The position numbers and the translations under genes are program-made. Positions 9,291-18,176 of a stretch of DNA of 64,000 nucleotides are shown in pieces; position 1 is the stretch's first letter, and each line of letters starts with the position of its first letter. The notes below the pieces were generated by a model. It did not search any database and was not told the origin of the DNA. It saw nothing but the letters and a program-made list of their open reading frames with translations. The DNA comes from Caulobacter segnis ATCC 21756 (GTDB lineage Bacteria > Pseudomonadota > Alphaproteobacteria > Caulobacterales > Caulobacteraceae). The stretch covers positions 868,001 through 932,000 of the forward strand of contig NC_014100.1 in the NCBI RefSeq assembly GCF_000092285.1. The letters are read 5' to 3'.

Positions 9291-10684
9291 AGCCCAAGCA
9301 CAACAAGGCCAAGCGCGACCAGATCCTGGATCGCGGCGTCTCGACGATCGAGGAAGCCAAGGACTGGTTCGCCCGCCAGCACATCGAGGAGATCGAGTGC
9401 GTGGTGCCCGACCTGGCGGGCGTGGCGCGCGGCAAGATCATGCCGGTGCGCAAGTTCCTGGGTACGCCGTCGATGAACCTGCCGCTGGCGGTGTTCTACC
9501 AGACCATCACCGGCGACTTCCCCGAGTTCGAGGGGGCGGTGAACGCGGTGCAGTCCGACACCGACATCTTCCTGACCCCGGACTTCGCGACCCTGGCCGC
9601 CGTGCCGTGGGCGCAGGACCCGACCGCCCAGGTCATCCACGACGCCTTCCACCCCGACGGCCGCCCGGTCGAGGAGTCCCCGCGCCAGGTGCTGCGCCGC
9701 GTGCTGGCGTTGTATGACGAGAAGGGCTGGAACCCGATCGTCGCGCCGGAGATCGAGTTCTATCTCGTCGACCGCAACACCGACCCGGACTATCCGCTCA
9801 AACCCCCGATCGGCCGCTCGGGCCGTCCGGAGACGGGCCGCCAGGGCTATTCGATCAGCGCGGTCAACGAGTTCGACGCCCTGTTCGAGGACATGTACGA
9901 GTACTCCGAGCGCCAGGGCCTGGAGATCGACACCCTGATCCATGAAAGCGGCGTGGCGCAGATGGAGATCAACCTGCGCCACGGCCATCCGCTGGAGCTG
10001 GCCGACCAGGTCTTCATGATGAAGCGCACCATCCGCGAGGTGGCGCTGGAGCACGAGATCTACGCGACCTTCATGGCCAAGCCGATGGCGTCCGAGCCCG
10101 GCAGCGCCATGCACATCCACCAGTCGATCGTCGACCGGAAGGGGCGCAACCTGTTCTCGGACGAGAAGGGCGAGGAGACCGAACTCTTCCACGGCTTCAT
10201 CGCCGGCCAGCAGACCTTCCTGCCGGCGATCATGGCGATCCTGGCGCCGTACGTGAACTCCTACCGCCGCATCGCCAAGGACTCCGGCGCGCCGGTCAAC
10301 ACCCAGTGGGGCTACGACAACCGCACCTGCGGCCTGCGCGTGCCGCCGTCCGATCCGGCCAACCGGCGCCTGGAGAACCGCATCCCCTCGTCGGACGCCA
10401 ATCCGTACCTGGCGATCGCGGCCTCGCTGGCGGCCGGGTATCTGGGCATGGTCCAGGGCCTCAAGCCCTCGGAGCCGGTCGCCACCGACGCCAGCGTGCT
10501 GGGCGTGCAACTGCCGCGCAGCCTGTCGGACTCGCTGAAGCTGTTCGAGGCCTGCGAGCCCCTGGTCGACATCCTCGGTCCGACCTTCTGCGCCGCCTAT
10601 GACCGCGTGAAGCAGGCCGAGTACGAGACCTTCATGCGCACGATCAGCCCGTGGGAGCGGGAGTTCCTGCTGCTGAATGTGTAG
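9287..10684 (+). CDS. puuA: Gamma-glutamylpolyamine synthetase (glutamine synthetase family), paralogue 2
   Basis: 465-aa GS-fold ligase with ATP signature KPMASEPGSAMHIHQS (265-280), NNRTCGLRVP and ENRIPSSDANPYL. It is clearly a different paralogue from the one at 1009: the N-terminal ~30 residues and substrate-loop regions differ. Pseudomonads carry several such ligases with different polyamine preferences, so two in one locus may divide putrescine and longer or substituted amines; that is inference. ATG 9287 overlaps the upstream stop. A family A variant follows. Confidence 0.88.
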   Translation: MKPKHNKAKRDQILDRGVSTIEEAKDWFARQHIEEIECVVPDLAGVARGKIMPVRKFLGTPSMNLPLAVFYQTITGDFPEFEGAVNAVQSDTDIFLTPDFATLAAVPWAQDPTAQVIHDAFHPDGRPVEESPRQVLRRVLALYDEKGWNPIVAPEIEFYLVDRNTDPDYPLKPPIGRSGRPETGRQGYSISAVNEFDALFEDMYEYSERQGLEIDTLIHESGVAQMEINLRHGHPLELADQVFMMKRTIREVALEHEIYATFMAKPMASEPGSAMHIHQSIVDRKGRNLFSDEKGEETELFHGFIAGQQTFLPAIMAILAPYVNSYRRIAKDSGAPVNTQWGYDNRTCGLRVPPSDPANRRLENRIPSSDANPYLAIAASLAAGYLGMVQGLKPSEPVATDASVLGVQLPRSLSDSLKLFEACEPLVDILGPTFCAAYDRVKQAEYETFMRTISPWEREFLLLNV

Positions 10685-10691
10685 TTGCTAC

Positions 10692-10800
10692 TCGCCCCCT
10701 CCGGGCCTGCGGCCCTCCTCCCCCAAAGGGGGAAGAAGGCTGGTGCGCACCTTCCGCCCCCTCCGGGGGCGGACGACCGCGAAGCGGTCAGGTGGGGGCA
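10692..10800. repeat. Family A repeat, copy 4 (variant)
   Basis: Divergent copy with CGCCCCCTCC at 10693-10702, a second CGCCCCCTCC near 10757 and a right end GGTGGGGG (10791-10798) six bases before the puuB ATG. It is closely related to copy 12 (46966-47068). Confidence 0.78.
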
Positions 10801-10804
10801 AGTG

Positions 10805-12046
10805 ATGACGGGGAACTGGTACGAGGCCACCGCTTCCGATCGTCCTGACCTGCCGCCGCTATCCGGCGACGCCTTCGCCGAGGTCTGCGTCGTCGGCGCC
10901 GGCTTCACCGGTCTCGGCGCGGCGCTGGCGCTGGGGAGCCGCGCGATCGTCCTGGAAGCCGCCCACGTCGGCGCCGCCGCCACGGGGCGCAACGGCGGGC
11001 AGGTCCATACCGGCCAGCGGCGCGACCAGGCGTGGCTTGAAAAAGCCGTCGGCCGTGACGACGCGCTCTCGCTGTGGCGGCTGGCCGAGGACGCCCGCGC
11101 TCACTTCAAGACCCTGACCGACACGGTTCCTTGCGACTGGCGGCCGGGCATGATCCACGCCCGCCACAAGCCGAACGGCGAGGCCGAGGACGCCGCCTAT
11201 GCCGACCTGATGAGCGGCCGTTACGGCTATGACCAACTGGCGCTGATCGACGAGGCCGAGCTCGCCCATGAGCTGGGAACCGACGTCTATTTCGGCGGCC
11301 TGATCGACCGCGGCGGCGGCCACGTCCACCCGCTGAAGCTGGCCCAAGGCATGGCGCGCCGGGCCATGGCCGCGGGCGCGGTGATCCACGAACACACCCG
11401 CGCCGAGACCTGGCGACGCGAGGGCGGCAAGATCGTCGTCGAGACCGCGCGCGGCCGGGTGACCTGCGAGCGGCTGATCCTCACCGGCGACGGCTGCCTC
11501 AACGCCATGGCCGGGACGGCGCGTTCGCGGGTCATGCCGATCAACAACTTCATCGCCGTCACCGCGCCGCTGGGCGCCCTGGCCGACGAGATCATCCGCT
11601 CCAACGCGGCGGTCTCCGACAGCCGCTTCGTCGTCAACTACTTCCGCAAGACGCCGGACGGGCGGCTGCTGTTCGGCGGCGGCGAGAACTATCGCCCCGG
11701 CTTCCCGCGCGACATCGCGGGGATGGTCCGAAAGAACCTCGCCAAGGTCTATCCGCGCCTGGCCGCGGTCGAACTGACCCACGCCTGGGGCGGGACCCTG
11801 GGCATCACCATGAGCCGCATGCCGTTCGTCGGCGAGGTCGCGCCGGGCGTGCGCGTGGCGTCCGGCTATTCGGGGCAGGGCGTGATGCTGGCGCCCTATG
11901 TCGGCAAGCTGCTGGCGGAGGAGAAGGCGGAGGCCTTGGACCTGCTCGCGCGCGTTCCCACCCCGCCGTTCCCGGGCGGGCGGTGGCTGCGCTGGCCGCT
12001 GACCGTGGCGGGGCTCAGCTGGTACGCGCTGCGGGATCGGTTGTGA
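10805..12046 (+). CDS. puuB: FAD-dependent oxidoreductase, gamma-glutamylputrescine oxidase-like
   Basis: DAO-family flavoprotein, 413 aa. The dinucleotide motif VVGAGFTGLGAALAL starts near residue 29, and YFGGLIDRGGGHVHPLKLAQGMARRA and YSGQGVMLAPYVGKL are typical of PuuB/OrdL proteins. It should oxidise the glutamylated amine to the aldehyde. ATG 10805 follows a repeat-derived GGTGGGGG at 6 nt; GTG 10802 is an alternative. No aldehyde dehydrogenase (PuuC) is seen in this window, so that step must be encoded elsewhere. Confidence 0.87.
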   Translation: MTGNWYEATASDRPDLPPLSGDAFAEVCVVGAGFTGLGAALALGSRAIVLEAAHVGAAATGRNGGQVHTGQRRDQAWLEKAVGRDDALSLWRLAEDARAHFKTLTDTVPCDWRPGMIHARHKPNGEAEDAAYADLMSGRYGYDQLALIDEAELAHELGTDVYFGGLIDRGGGHVHPLKLAQGMARRAMAAGAVIHEHTRAETWRREGGKIVVETARGRVTCERLILTGDGCLNAMAGTARSRVMPINNFIAVTAPLGALADEIIRSNAAVSDSRFVVNYFRKTPDGRLLFGGGENYRPGFPRDIAGMVRKNLAKVYPRLAAVELTHAWGGTLGITMSRMPFVGEVAPGVRVASGYSGQGVMLAPYVGKLLAEEKAEALDLLARVPTPPFPGGRWLRWPLTVAGLSWYALRDRL

Positions 12047-12058
12047 GCTAAGCCCGCC

Positions 12059-12190
12059 TTCCTCCCCCATCGGGGGAGGGGGACCGGCGAACGCCGGTGG
12101 AGGGGGCTTGCCGACGCCGTACGCTTGCGCGACCCCCTCCGTCACGCTGCGTATTCGCAGCGCGCCACCTCCCCCTAATGGGGAGGAAGG
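12059..12190. repeat. Family A repeat, copy 5 (CTTCCTCCCC-end subtype)
   Basis: Ends TTCCTCCCCCAT and CCTAATGGGGAGGAA, with the core CCCCCTCCGTCACG shared with other family A copies. Same subtype as copies 8 and 9. Confidence 0.85.
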
Positions 12191-12236
12191 TTGGTACGCA
12201 TTGACACCCCCGCCGTCCGCCCGCTCTCCTCGCCCG

Positions 12237-14255
12237 ATGACCACCACGACCGCTCCCGCCGCCAGTCTCGCCGACGCGTTCGCCAACGCCGAGCGCCTGC
12301 TGGAGAGCGATCCGCGCCTCGCCGCCGAGCAGGCGCGGGCGATCCTGGAGGTCGTGCCGCGCCACGCCGACACCACGCGGCTGCTGGCCACGGCGCTTCG
12401 CTTGGCCGGCGAGACCGAGGCCGCGCTCGAGACCATCGCGCCGCTGGCCAAGGCCTTGCCGAACCTGCCGCTGGCCCAACTGGAGCTTGGCCTGTGCCTG
12501 GAGCGCCTGGGCCGCACGGCCGAGGCCGCCCAGGCCTTCGACCGCGCCAGCGCCTTGGAGCCGCGCCTCTCCGAAGCTTGGCGGGGCCTGTCCGAAAACC
12601 TGGCGCTGCTCGGCGACGAGGCCGGCGCCGAGCGGGCCCTGGCGCGGCAGCTGCGCGCCTCGACCCGCGATCCGCTGCTCATCGAGGCGGCCACGGCGCT
12701 GGGCGAGGACCGCCTGGGCGAAGCCGAGCGCCTGCTGCGCGAGCGGCTGAAGGCCGATCCGGCCGACGTCGCCGCCATCCGCATGCTGGCCGAGACCGGC
12801 GCGCGCCTGGGCCGCTACGCCGACGCCGAGGGCCTGCTGACCCGCTGCCTGGAGCTGGCCCCGAACTTCGCCGCCGCGCGCCACAACCTGGCGACCATGC
12901 TCTATCGCCAGAACAAGAACGCCGAGGCGCTGGCCGAAATCCAGCGCCTGACCGACAAGGAGCCGCGCCACCCCGGCTACGCCAATCTGCGCGCGGCGAT
13001 CCTGGCGCGCCTGGGCGAGTACGAGCAGGCCATCGCGGTCTGCGAACGGATGCTGGCCGACTATCCCAACCAGCCGAAGGGCTGGATGAGCTATGGCCAT
13101 GCGCTGAAGACGGTGGGCCGCCAGGCCGACTCGATCGCCGCCTACCGCCAGGCGCTGGACCAGGCGCCGACCTTGGGCGAGGCCTGGTGGAGTCTGGCCA
13201 ATCTGAAGACCGTGACCTTCAGCGCCGAGGACGTCGCGGCCATGACCGCCGCGCTCGACGTCGCCGGACTGTCGGACGACGACCGCCTGCATCTGCGCTA
13301 CGCGCTGGGCAAGGCGCACGAGGACGCCGAGGCCTGGGACGAGTCGTTCGCCCACTACGCCGCCGGCGCCGCCATCCGCCGCAAGCAGTTGGACTACGAC
13401 CCCGAGGAGAACGCCGCCGAGACCGCGCGGACCAAGGCTCTGTTCACCCGCGAGTTCCTGGCGGCGCGAGCGGGGCAGGGCGCGGACGCTCCGGATCCGA
13501 TCTTCGTCGTCGGCCTGCCGCGCGCCGGCTCGACCCTGATCGAGCAGATCCTGGCCAGCCATTCGATGGTCGAGGGCACCATGGAGCTGCCCGACCTGAT
13601 CGTCATGGCCCGCCGCCTGGGCGGCAAGACGGTCCACCGCGCCGAGTCCCGCTATCCCGAGGTGCTGGCCGAGCTGTCACCCGAGCAGCTGCGCGAACTG
13701 GGCGAGGAGTTCATCGAGCGCACGCGGGTGCAGCGCAAGACCGACAAGCCGTTCTTCATCGACAAGATGCCCAACAACTTCGCACATGCGGGCTTCATCC
13801 ACCTGATCCTGCCGAACGCGAAGATCATCGACGCCCGGCGCCATCCGCTGGGCTGCTGCTTCTCGGGCTTCAAGCAGCACTTCGCGCGGGGCCAGGCGTT
13901 CAGCTACGACCTGACCGACATCGGCCGCTACTACGCCGACTATGTGGAGCTGATGGCGCACTTCGACGCGGTTCTGCCGGGCCGCGTCCACCGGGTGATC
14001 TACGAGGCGATGATCGCCGATCCGGAAGCGGAGATCCGCGCGCTGCTCGACCACTGCGGCCTGCCGTTCGAGGCGGCCTGCCTGACGCCGCACAAGACCG
14101 AGCGGGCCGTGCGCACGGCCAGTTCGGAGCAGGTCCGACGCCCGATCTTCAAGGACGCGGTCGAGCACTGGCAGAAATTCGAGTCGCACCTGGGACCGCT
14201 CAAAGCGGCGTTGGGCCCAGTCCTCGACGCCTATCCGGATGCGCCCGTTATTTGA
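12237..14255 (+). CDS. TPR-repeat protein with C-terminal sulfotransferase domain
   Basis: 672 aa. Residues ~10-370 are a run of degenerate tetratricopeptide repeats (for example ARLGEYEQAIAVCERMLADYPNQPKGWMSYGHALKTVG). From ~420 a sulfotransferase domain begins with the PAPS-binding loop VFVVGLPRAGSTLIEQ-like segment (G426 onward), followed by DARRHPLGCCFSGFKQHF, the 3'-phosphate region. The predicted reaction is sulfate transfer from PAPS; acceptor unknown, possibly a protein or glycan held by the TPRs. ATG 12237 is chosen because the upstream 43 codons of the open frame are a family A repeat. No signal peptide is evident. Confidence 0.85.
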   Translation: MTTTTAPAASLADAFANAERLLESDPRLAAEQARAILEVVPRHADTTRLLATALRLAGETEAALETIAPLAKALPNLPLAQLELGLCLERLGRTAEAAQAFDRASALEPRLSEAWRGLSENLALLGDEAGAERALARQLRASTRDPLLIEAATALGEDRLGEAERLLRERLKADPADVAAIRMLAETGARLGRYADAEGLLTRCLELAPNFAAARHNLATMLYRQNKNAEALAEIQRLTDKEPRHPGYANLRAAILARLGEYEQAIAVCERMLADYPNQPKGWMSYGHALKTVGRQADSIAAYRQALDQAPTLGEAWWSLANLKTVTFSAEDVAAMTAALDVAGLSDDDRLHLRYALGKAHEDAEAWDESFAHYAAGAAIRRKQLDYDPEENAAETARTKALFTREFLAARAGQGADAPDPIFVVGLPRAGSTLIEQILASHSMVEGTMELPDLIVMARRLGGKTVHRAESRYPEVLAELSPEQLRELGEEFIERTRVQRKTDKPFFIDKMPNNFAHAGFIHLILPNAKIIDARRHPLGCCFSGFKQHFARGQAFSYDLTDIGRYYADYVELMAHFDAVLPGRVHRVIYEAMIADPEAEIRALLDHCGLPFEAACLTPHKTERAVRTASSEQVRRPIFKDAVEHWQKFESHLGPLKAALGPVLDAYPDAPVI

Positions 14256-14383
14256 CCATCTGTCGCGGTTCTTGCCATTTCTGCAACACTCCCGCGAATT
14301 GACACGGGACTGTAATTTCCAAGCTTGCCGGACTCTTCGGCGCGGGTCGAACATCGTTCCCTCAAATGGGGTTAGGGGAGCGA

Positions 14384-16756
14384 ATGATGTCGCTGGGAAC
14401 GGTTCGTTCGAGGAGGGTCGGCGTCTATTCCGCGGCCCTCATGGCCTCGACCATGATGACGGGTCTGGCCCACGCCCAGAGCCAGGCCGCGCAAAGCGCC
14501 ACCGCCTTGGAAGAGGTGGTCGTCACCGCCCAGAAGCGCTCCGAAAACCTGCAGGACGTGCCGGTCAGCATCCAGGCCCTGGGCGGCGAGAAGCTTGAGC
14601 AGCTGCAGGTCGGCGCCTTCGTCGACTATGTGAAGTACCTGCCCAGCGTGTCGTTCACGACCAGCGGGCCGGGCTTCGGCCAGGTCTATATGCGCGGCGT
14701 CGCCAGCGGCGGGGACGGCAACCACTCCGGCTCGCTGCCCAGCGTCGGCGTCTATCTGGACGAACAGCCGGTCACCACCATCCAGGGCGCGCTGGACGTC
14801 CACGTCTACGACATCGCCCGGGTCGAGGCCCTGGCCGGTCCGCAAGGCACGCTGTACGGCGCCAGCTCCCAGGCCGGCACGATCCGCATCATCACCAACA
14901 AGCCCACCTCGACCGGCTTCAAGGCCGGGGTCGACGTCGAGGCCAACAAGGTGGACGGCGGCGGGACCGGCCACACCCTGGAAGGCTTCGTCAACATCCC
15001 GCTGTCGGACAAGATCGCCGTGCGCCTCGTCGGCTGGGACGTCCGCGACGCCGGCTATATCGACAACGTGGCGGGCACGCGCACCTACACCCGCGGCGAC
15101 GACGATCCGACCAACGACGTCACCATCAACAACAACAACCGGGTCGAGAAGAACTACAACTCGGTCTACACCCAGGGCGGCCGCGCGGCCCTGCGCATCG
15201 AGCTGGACGACAACTGGGTGGTCACGCCCCAGGTCATGGGCCAGGTGCAGAAGGTGGGCGGCCTGTTCGCCTACGACCCCAAGGTCGGCGACCTGAAGGT
15301 CTCCCACTTCTATCCGGAAAGCAGCAAGGACAAGTGGGTCCAGGCGGCCATGACCATCGAGGGGCAGGTCGCCAATCTAGACGTCACCTATTCCGGCTCG
15401 TATCTGAAGCGAAACGACGTCGTCAATTCGGACTACACCGACTACTCGTACTTCTACGACCAGCTGGGCTCGGGCTTCTACTGGACCGACAACGCCGGCA
15501 ACCTGGTCAATCCCTCGCAGTACATCCAGGGCAAGGATCGCTATCGCAAGGAAAGCCACGAGATCCGGATCGCTTCGCCCCAGGACCAGAAGCTGCGGTT
15601 CGTGGTCGGCGGCTTCTACCAGAAGCAGAAGCACCACATCTTCCAGAACTACAAGATCGACGGCCTGGGCAGCGACTACTCGGTGCCCGGCTATACGGGC
15701 ACGATCTGGCTGACCAAGCAGGACCGCGTCGACCGCGACAAGGCCGTGTTCGGCCAGGCCGAGTACGACATCACCGACCAGCTGATGCTGACGGCGGGCA
15801 TCCGCTTCTTCAAGGCGCGCAACACCCTGGTCGGCTTCTACGGCTACGGCGCGGGTTACGGCTCGACCGGCGAGCGGGCCTGCTTCAAGCCCGCCGTGGT
15901 CGAGGGCTCGCCCTGTACGAACCTGGACAAGGCCGTGAAGGAGAGCGGCAACGTTCCCAAGGTGACGCTCACCTACAAGATCGATGGCGACAAGCTGGTC
16001 TACGCCACCTACTCCAAGGGCTTCCGGCCTGGCGGCATCAACCGCCGCTCGACCCTGCCGCCCTACCAGGCCGACTACCTGAAGAACTACGAGGCCGGCT
16101 GGAAGACCACCTGGTTCAACAACAGCTTCCGCTGGAACGGCGCGGTGTTCATGGAGGACTGGAAGAACTTCCAGTTCTCGATCCTGGGCGCCAACGGCCT
16201 CACCGAGATCAAGAACGCCAACCAGGCCCGCATCAAGGGCGTCGAGAGCGACATCACCTGGGTTCCGGCGCCGGGCCTGACGATCAACGCCTCGGCCGCC
16301 TACACCGACGCCAAGCTCAGCGCCAACTACTGCGGCTTCACCGACACTGCGGGCAACCCGATCACCGAGTGCGCCTCGCCCCAGGCCCCCGACGGCCAGG
16401 TCCTGCCGGTGACGCCCAAGTTCAAGGGCAATGTCACGGTCCGCTACGACTTCAATCTCGGCGACTGGGACGCCTTCGCCCAGGGTTCGTATGTCGGCCA
16501 GACCAGCAACTGGACCGACCTGCGCACCGAGGAGCGCGGCCTGATCGGCAAGCAGCCGGGCTACTCGACGGTCGACGCCTCGACGGGGATCGACAAGGAC
16601 GGCCTGTCGCTGTCGGTCTACATCAAGAACATCTTCGACAAGCGGGCCAGCCTCAACCGCTACGCCGAGTGCTCCGAGAGCCTCTGCTATCCGATGACCT
16701 ACACCGTCCCGAACCAGCCGCGGACCTTCGGGATCAAGCTGGGCAAGACGTTCTAG
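14384..16756 (+). CDS. TonB-dependent receptor
   Basis: Outer-membrane beta-barrel receptor, 790 aa. Signal peptide is MMSLGTVRSRRVGVYSAALMAS... ending at AHAQ; the plug follows with ALEEVVVTAQKRSENLQDVPVSI, a segment typical of caulobacterial and sphingomonad receptors, and the protein ends with Phe as outer-membrane barrels do. Start 14384 is chosen because TAGGGGAG (14373-14380) precedes it; ATG 14366 lies upstream of that site. The substrate is not evident. The neighbours downstream (permease, exported amidohydrolase) suggest peptide or amino-acid scavenging, by inference. Confidence 0.9.
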   Translation: MMSLGTVRSRRVGVYSAALMASTMMTGLAHAQSQAAQSATALEEVVVTAQKRSENLQDVPVSIQALGGEKLEQLQVGAFVDYVKYLPSVSFTTSGPGFGQVYMRGVASGGDGNHSGSLPSVGVYLDEQPVTTIQGALDVHVYDIARVEALAGPQGTLYGASSQAGTIRIITNKPTSTGFKAGVDVEANKVDGGGTGHTLEGFVNIPLSDKIAVRLVGWDVRDAGYIDNVAGTRTYTRGDDDPTNDVTINNNNRVEKNYNSVYTQGGRAALRIELDDNWVVTPQVMGQVQKVGGLFAYDPKVGDLKVSHFYPESSKDKWVQAAMTIEGQVANLDVTYSGSYLKRNDVVNSDYTDYSYFYDQLGSGFYWTDNAGNLVNPSQYIQGKDRYRKESHEIRIASPQDQKLRFVVGGFYQKQKHHIFQNYKIDGLGSDYSVPGYTGTIWLTKQDRVDRDKAVFGQAEYDITDQLMLTAGIRFFKARNTLVGFYGYGAGYGSTGERACFKPAVVEGSPCTNLDKAVKESGNVPKVTLTYKIDGDKLVYATYSKGFRPGGINRRSTLPPYQADYLKNYEAGWKTTWFNNSFRWNGAVFMEDWKNFQFSILGANGLTEIKNANQARIKGVESDITWVPAPGLTINASAAYTDAKLSANYCGFTDTAGNPITECASPQAPDGQVLPVTPKFKGNVTVRYDFNLGDWDAFAQGSYVGQTSNWTDLRTEERGLIGKQPGYSTVDASTGIDKDGLSLSVYIKNIFDKRASLNRYAECSESLCYPMTYTVPNQPRTFGIKLGKTF

Positions 16757-16773
16757 TTCAAGGTGGGAAGACG

Positions 16774-16801
16774 AGGGGCGGTCCGACGGGCCGCCCCTTT
16801 T
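16774..16801 (+). terminator. Rho-independent terminator after TonB receptor
   Basis: Stem AGGGGCGG (16774-16781) / CCGCCCCT (16791-16798) with a 9-nt loop followed by TTTT. Confidence 0.85.
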
Positions 16802-16844
16802 CGTTTCGCCTTTTCCCCGCGTGGCCGGGGAGAATGGATTTGAT

Positions 16845-18176
16845 GTGAAGACCTCCGGTTCCAAGCCCCCCAAGCCCTTAGGCCTTTGGATGTGCGTGGC
16901 TCTGGTCGTCGGCAACATGATCGGGTCGGGCGTATTCATGCTGCCGGCGTCGCTGGCGCCCTATGGCTGGAACGCCGTCTTCGCCTGGCTGATCACCATT
17001 GGCGGCGCGATGTGCCTGGCCCTGGTCTTCGCGCGGCTGGCCCAGGCCTTTCCGCGCGCGGGCGGGCCGTTCGCCTATACCGAGGAGGCGTTCGGGCGGC
17101 CGGCGGGCTTCCTGGTCGCCTGGTCGTACTGGATCTCGGTGTGGGTCGCCAACGCGGCCATCGCCATCGCCAGCGTCAGCTACGCCAGCGTCTTCGTTCC
17201 CGCCCTGGCCAAGACGCCGGGCCTTGCCGCCCTGGTCACCGTCGCGGTGGTGTGGGCGGTCACCGCGATCAACTGCGTCGGCGCGCGGGCGGCCGGCTGG
17301 ACCCAGCTCCTGACCACGGTGCTGAAGCTGCTGCCGCTGGCGGCGGTGGCGGGCCTGGCGGGCCTGATCCTGCTGCGCAAGGGGCCGGCGGCGATCGCGC
17401 CGTTCGAGCCCTCCGCCCTGTCGGCCGGCGGCGTCACCGCCGCGGCCGCGCTCACCCTATGGGCCCTGCTGGGCGTGGAGTCGGCGACGATCCCCGCCGA
17501 GCAGGTCGACCGCCCCCAGCGGACCATTCCGCGCGCCACCCTGCTGGGCGCGGCCTTCACGGGCCTTGTCTATCTGCTGGTGTCGTCCGGCGTGCTGCTG
17601 CTGACCCCGGTCGCGGTGCTGCAGACCTCGAACGCGCCGCTGGCCGACTTCGTGGCCTTCCACGGCGGCGGCGACCTGCGTCTGGTGCTGGCGGCCTTCG
17701 CCTCGATCAGCGCCCTGGGCGCCCTGAACGGCTGGGTGCTGCTGCAGGGCGAGCTGCCGGCGGCCATGGCCCGCGACGGGGTGTTCCCCGCCTGGATGGC
17801 CAAGACCTCGGCGAACGGGACGCCGGTGCGCGCCCACCTGCTGTCCAGCGCGCTGGTGACGATCCTGGTGCTGGCCAACTACGCCAAGTCGCTGGCCGAC
17901 GCCTTCACCTTCATGGCCCTGCTGTCCACGGCCTCCAGCCTGTTCGCCTATCTCTTCTGCTCGCTGGCCGTGCTGAAGCTGGGGCGCGAGGGCAGGATGC
18001 CGCTGTCGCCCGGGCTGGCGATCGTCGCGGGCGTCGCGGCCATCTATTCGGCCTGGACCTTCTATGGCGCCGGCTGGTCGGTGACCTTCTGGGGCCTGGT
18101 GCTGCTGGCGGCCGGCGCGCCGCTCTATGTCTGGATGCGGCATGTGGGCCGCCGATCCTCGGAGTCCGTGGAATGA
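16845..18176 (+). CDS. APC-superfamily amino-acid permease/antiporter (AdiC/basic amino-acid type)
   Basis: Inner-membrane protein, 443 aa, about 12 hydrophobic segments. The first helix carries GNMIGSGVFMLPASLAPYG, the unwound substrate-binding helix of arginine/agmatine and related APC transporters. No ATG start is present; GTG 16845 (GGGGAG 12 nt upstream) or GTG 16821 are possible, leaving about eight residues uncertain. The stop overlaps the next gene's start (ATGA, 18173-18176). Likely substrate a basic or neutral amino acid or amine; context with an Xaa-Arg/Lys-type amidohydrolase and a polyamine locus favours a cationic one. Confidence 0.85.
   Translation: MKTSGSKPPKPLGLWMCVALVVGNMIGSGVFMLPASLAPYGWNAVFAWLITIGGAMCLALVFARLAQAFPRAGGPFAYTEEAFGRPAGFLVAWSYWISVWVANAAIAIASVSYASVFVPALAKTPGLAALVTVAVVWAVTAINCVGARAAGWTQLLTTVLKLLPLAAVAGLAGLILLRKGPAAIAPFEPSALSAGGVTAAAALTLWALLGVESATIPAEQVDRPQRTIPRATLLGAAFTGLVYLLVSSGVLLLTPVAVLQTSNAPLADFVAFHGGGDLRLVLAAFASISALGALNGWVLLQGELPAAMARDGVFPAWMAKTSANGTPVRAHLLSSALVTILVLANYAKSLADAFTFMALLSTASSLFAYLFCSLAVLKLGREGRMPLSPGLAIVAGVAAIYSAWTFYGAGWSVTFWGLVLLAAGAPLYVWMRHVGRRSSESVE

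Noticed and set aside
12108..12236. 43-codon N-terminal extension of the TPR-sulfotransferase
   Set aside because: Encoded by a family A repeat; the ATG at 12237 starts the real protein.
14299..14304. TTGACA resembling a -35 before the first TonB receptor
   Set aside because: No -10-like sequence at the expected distance (agcttg).
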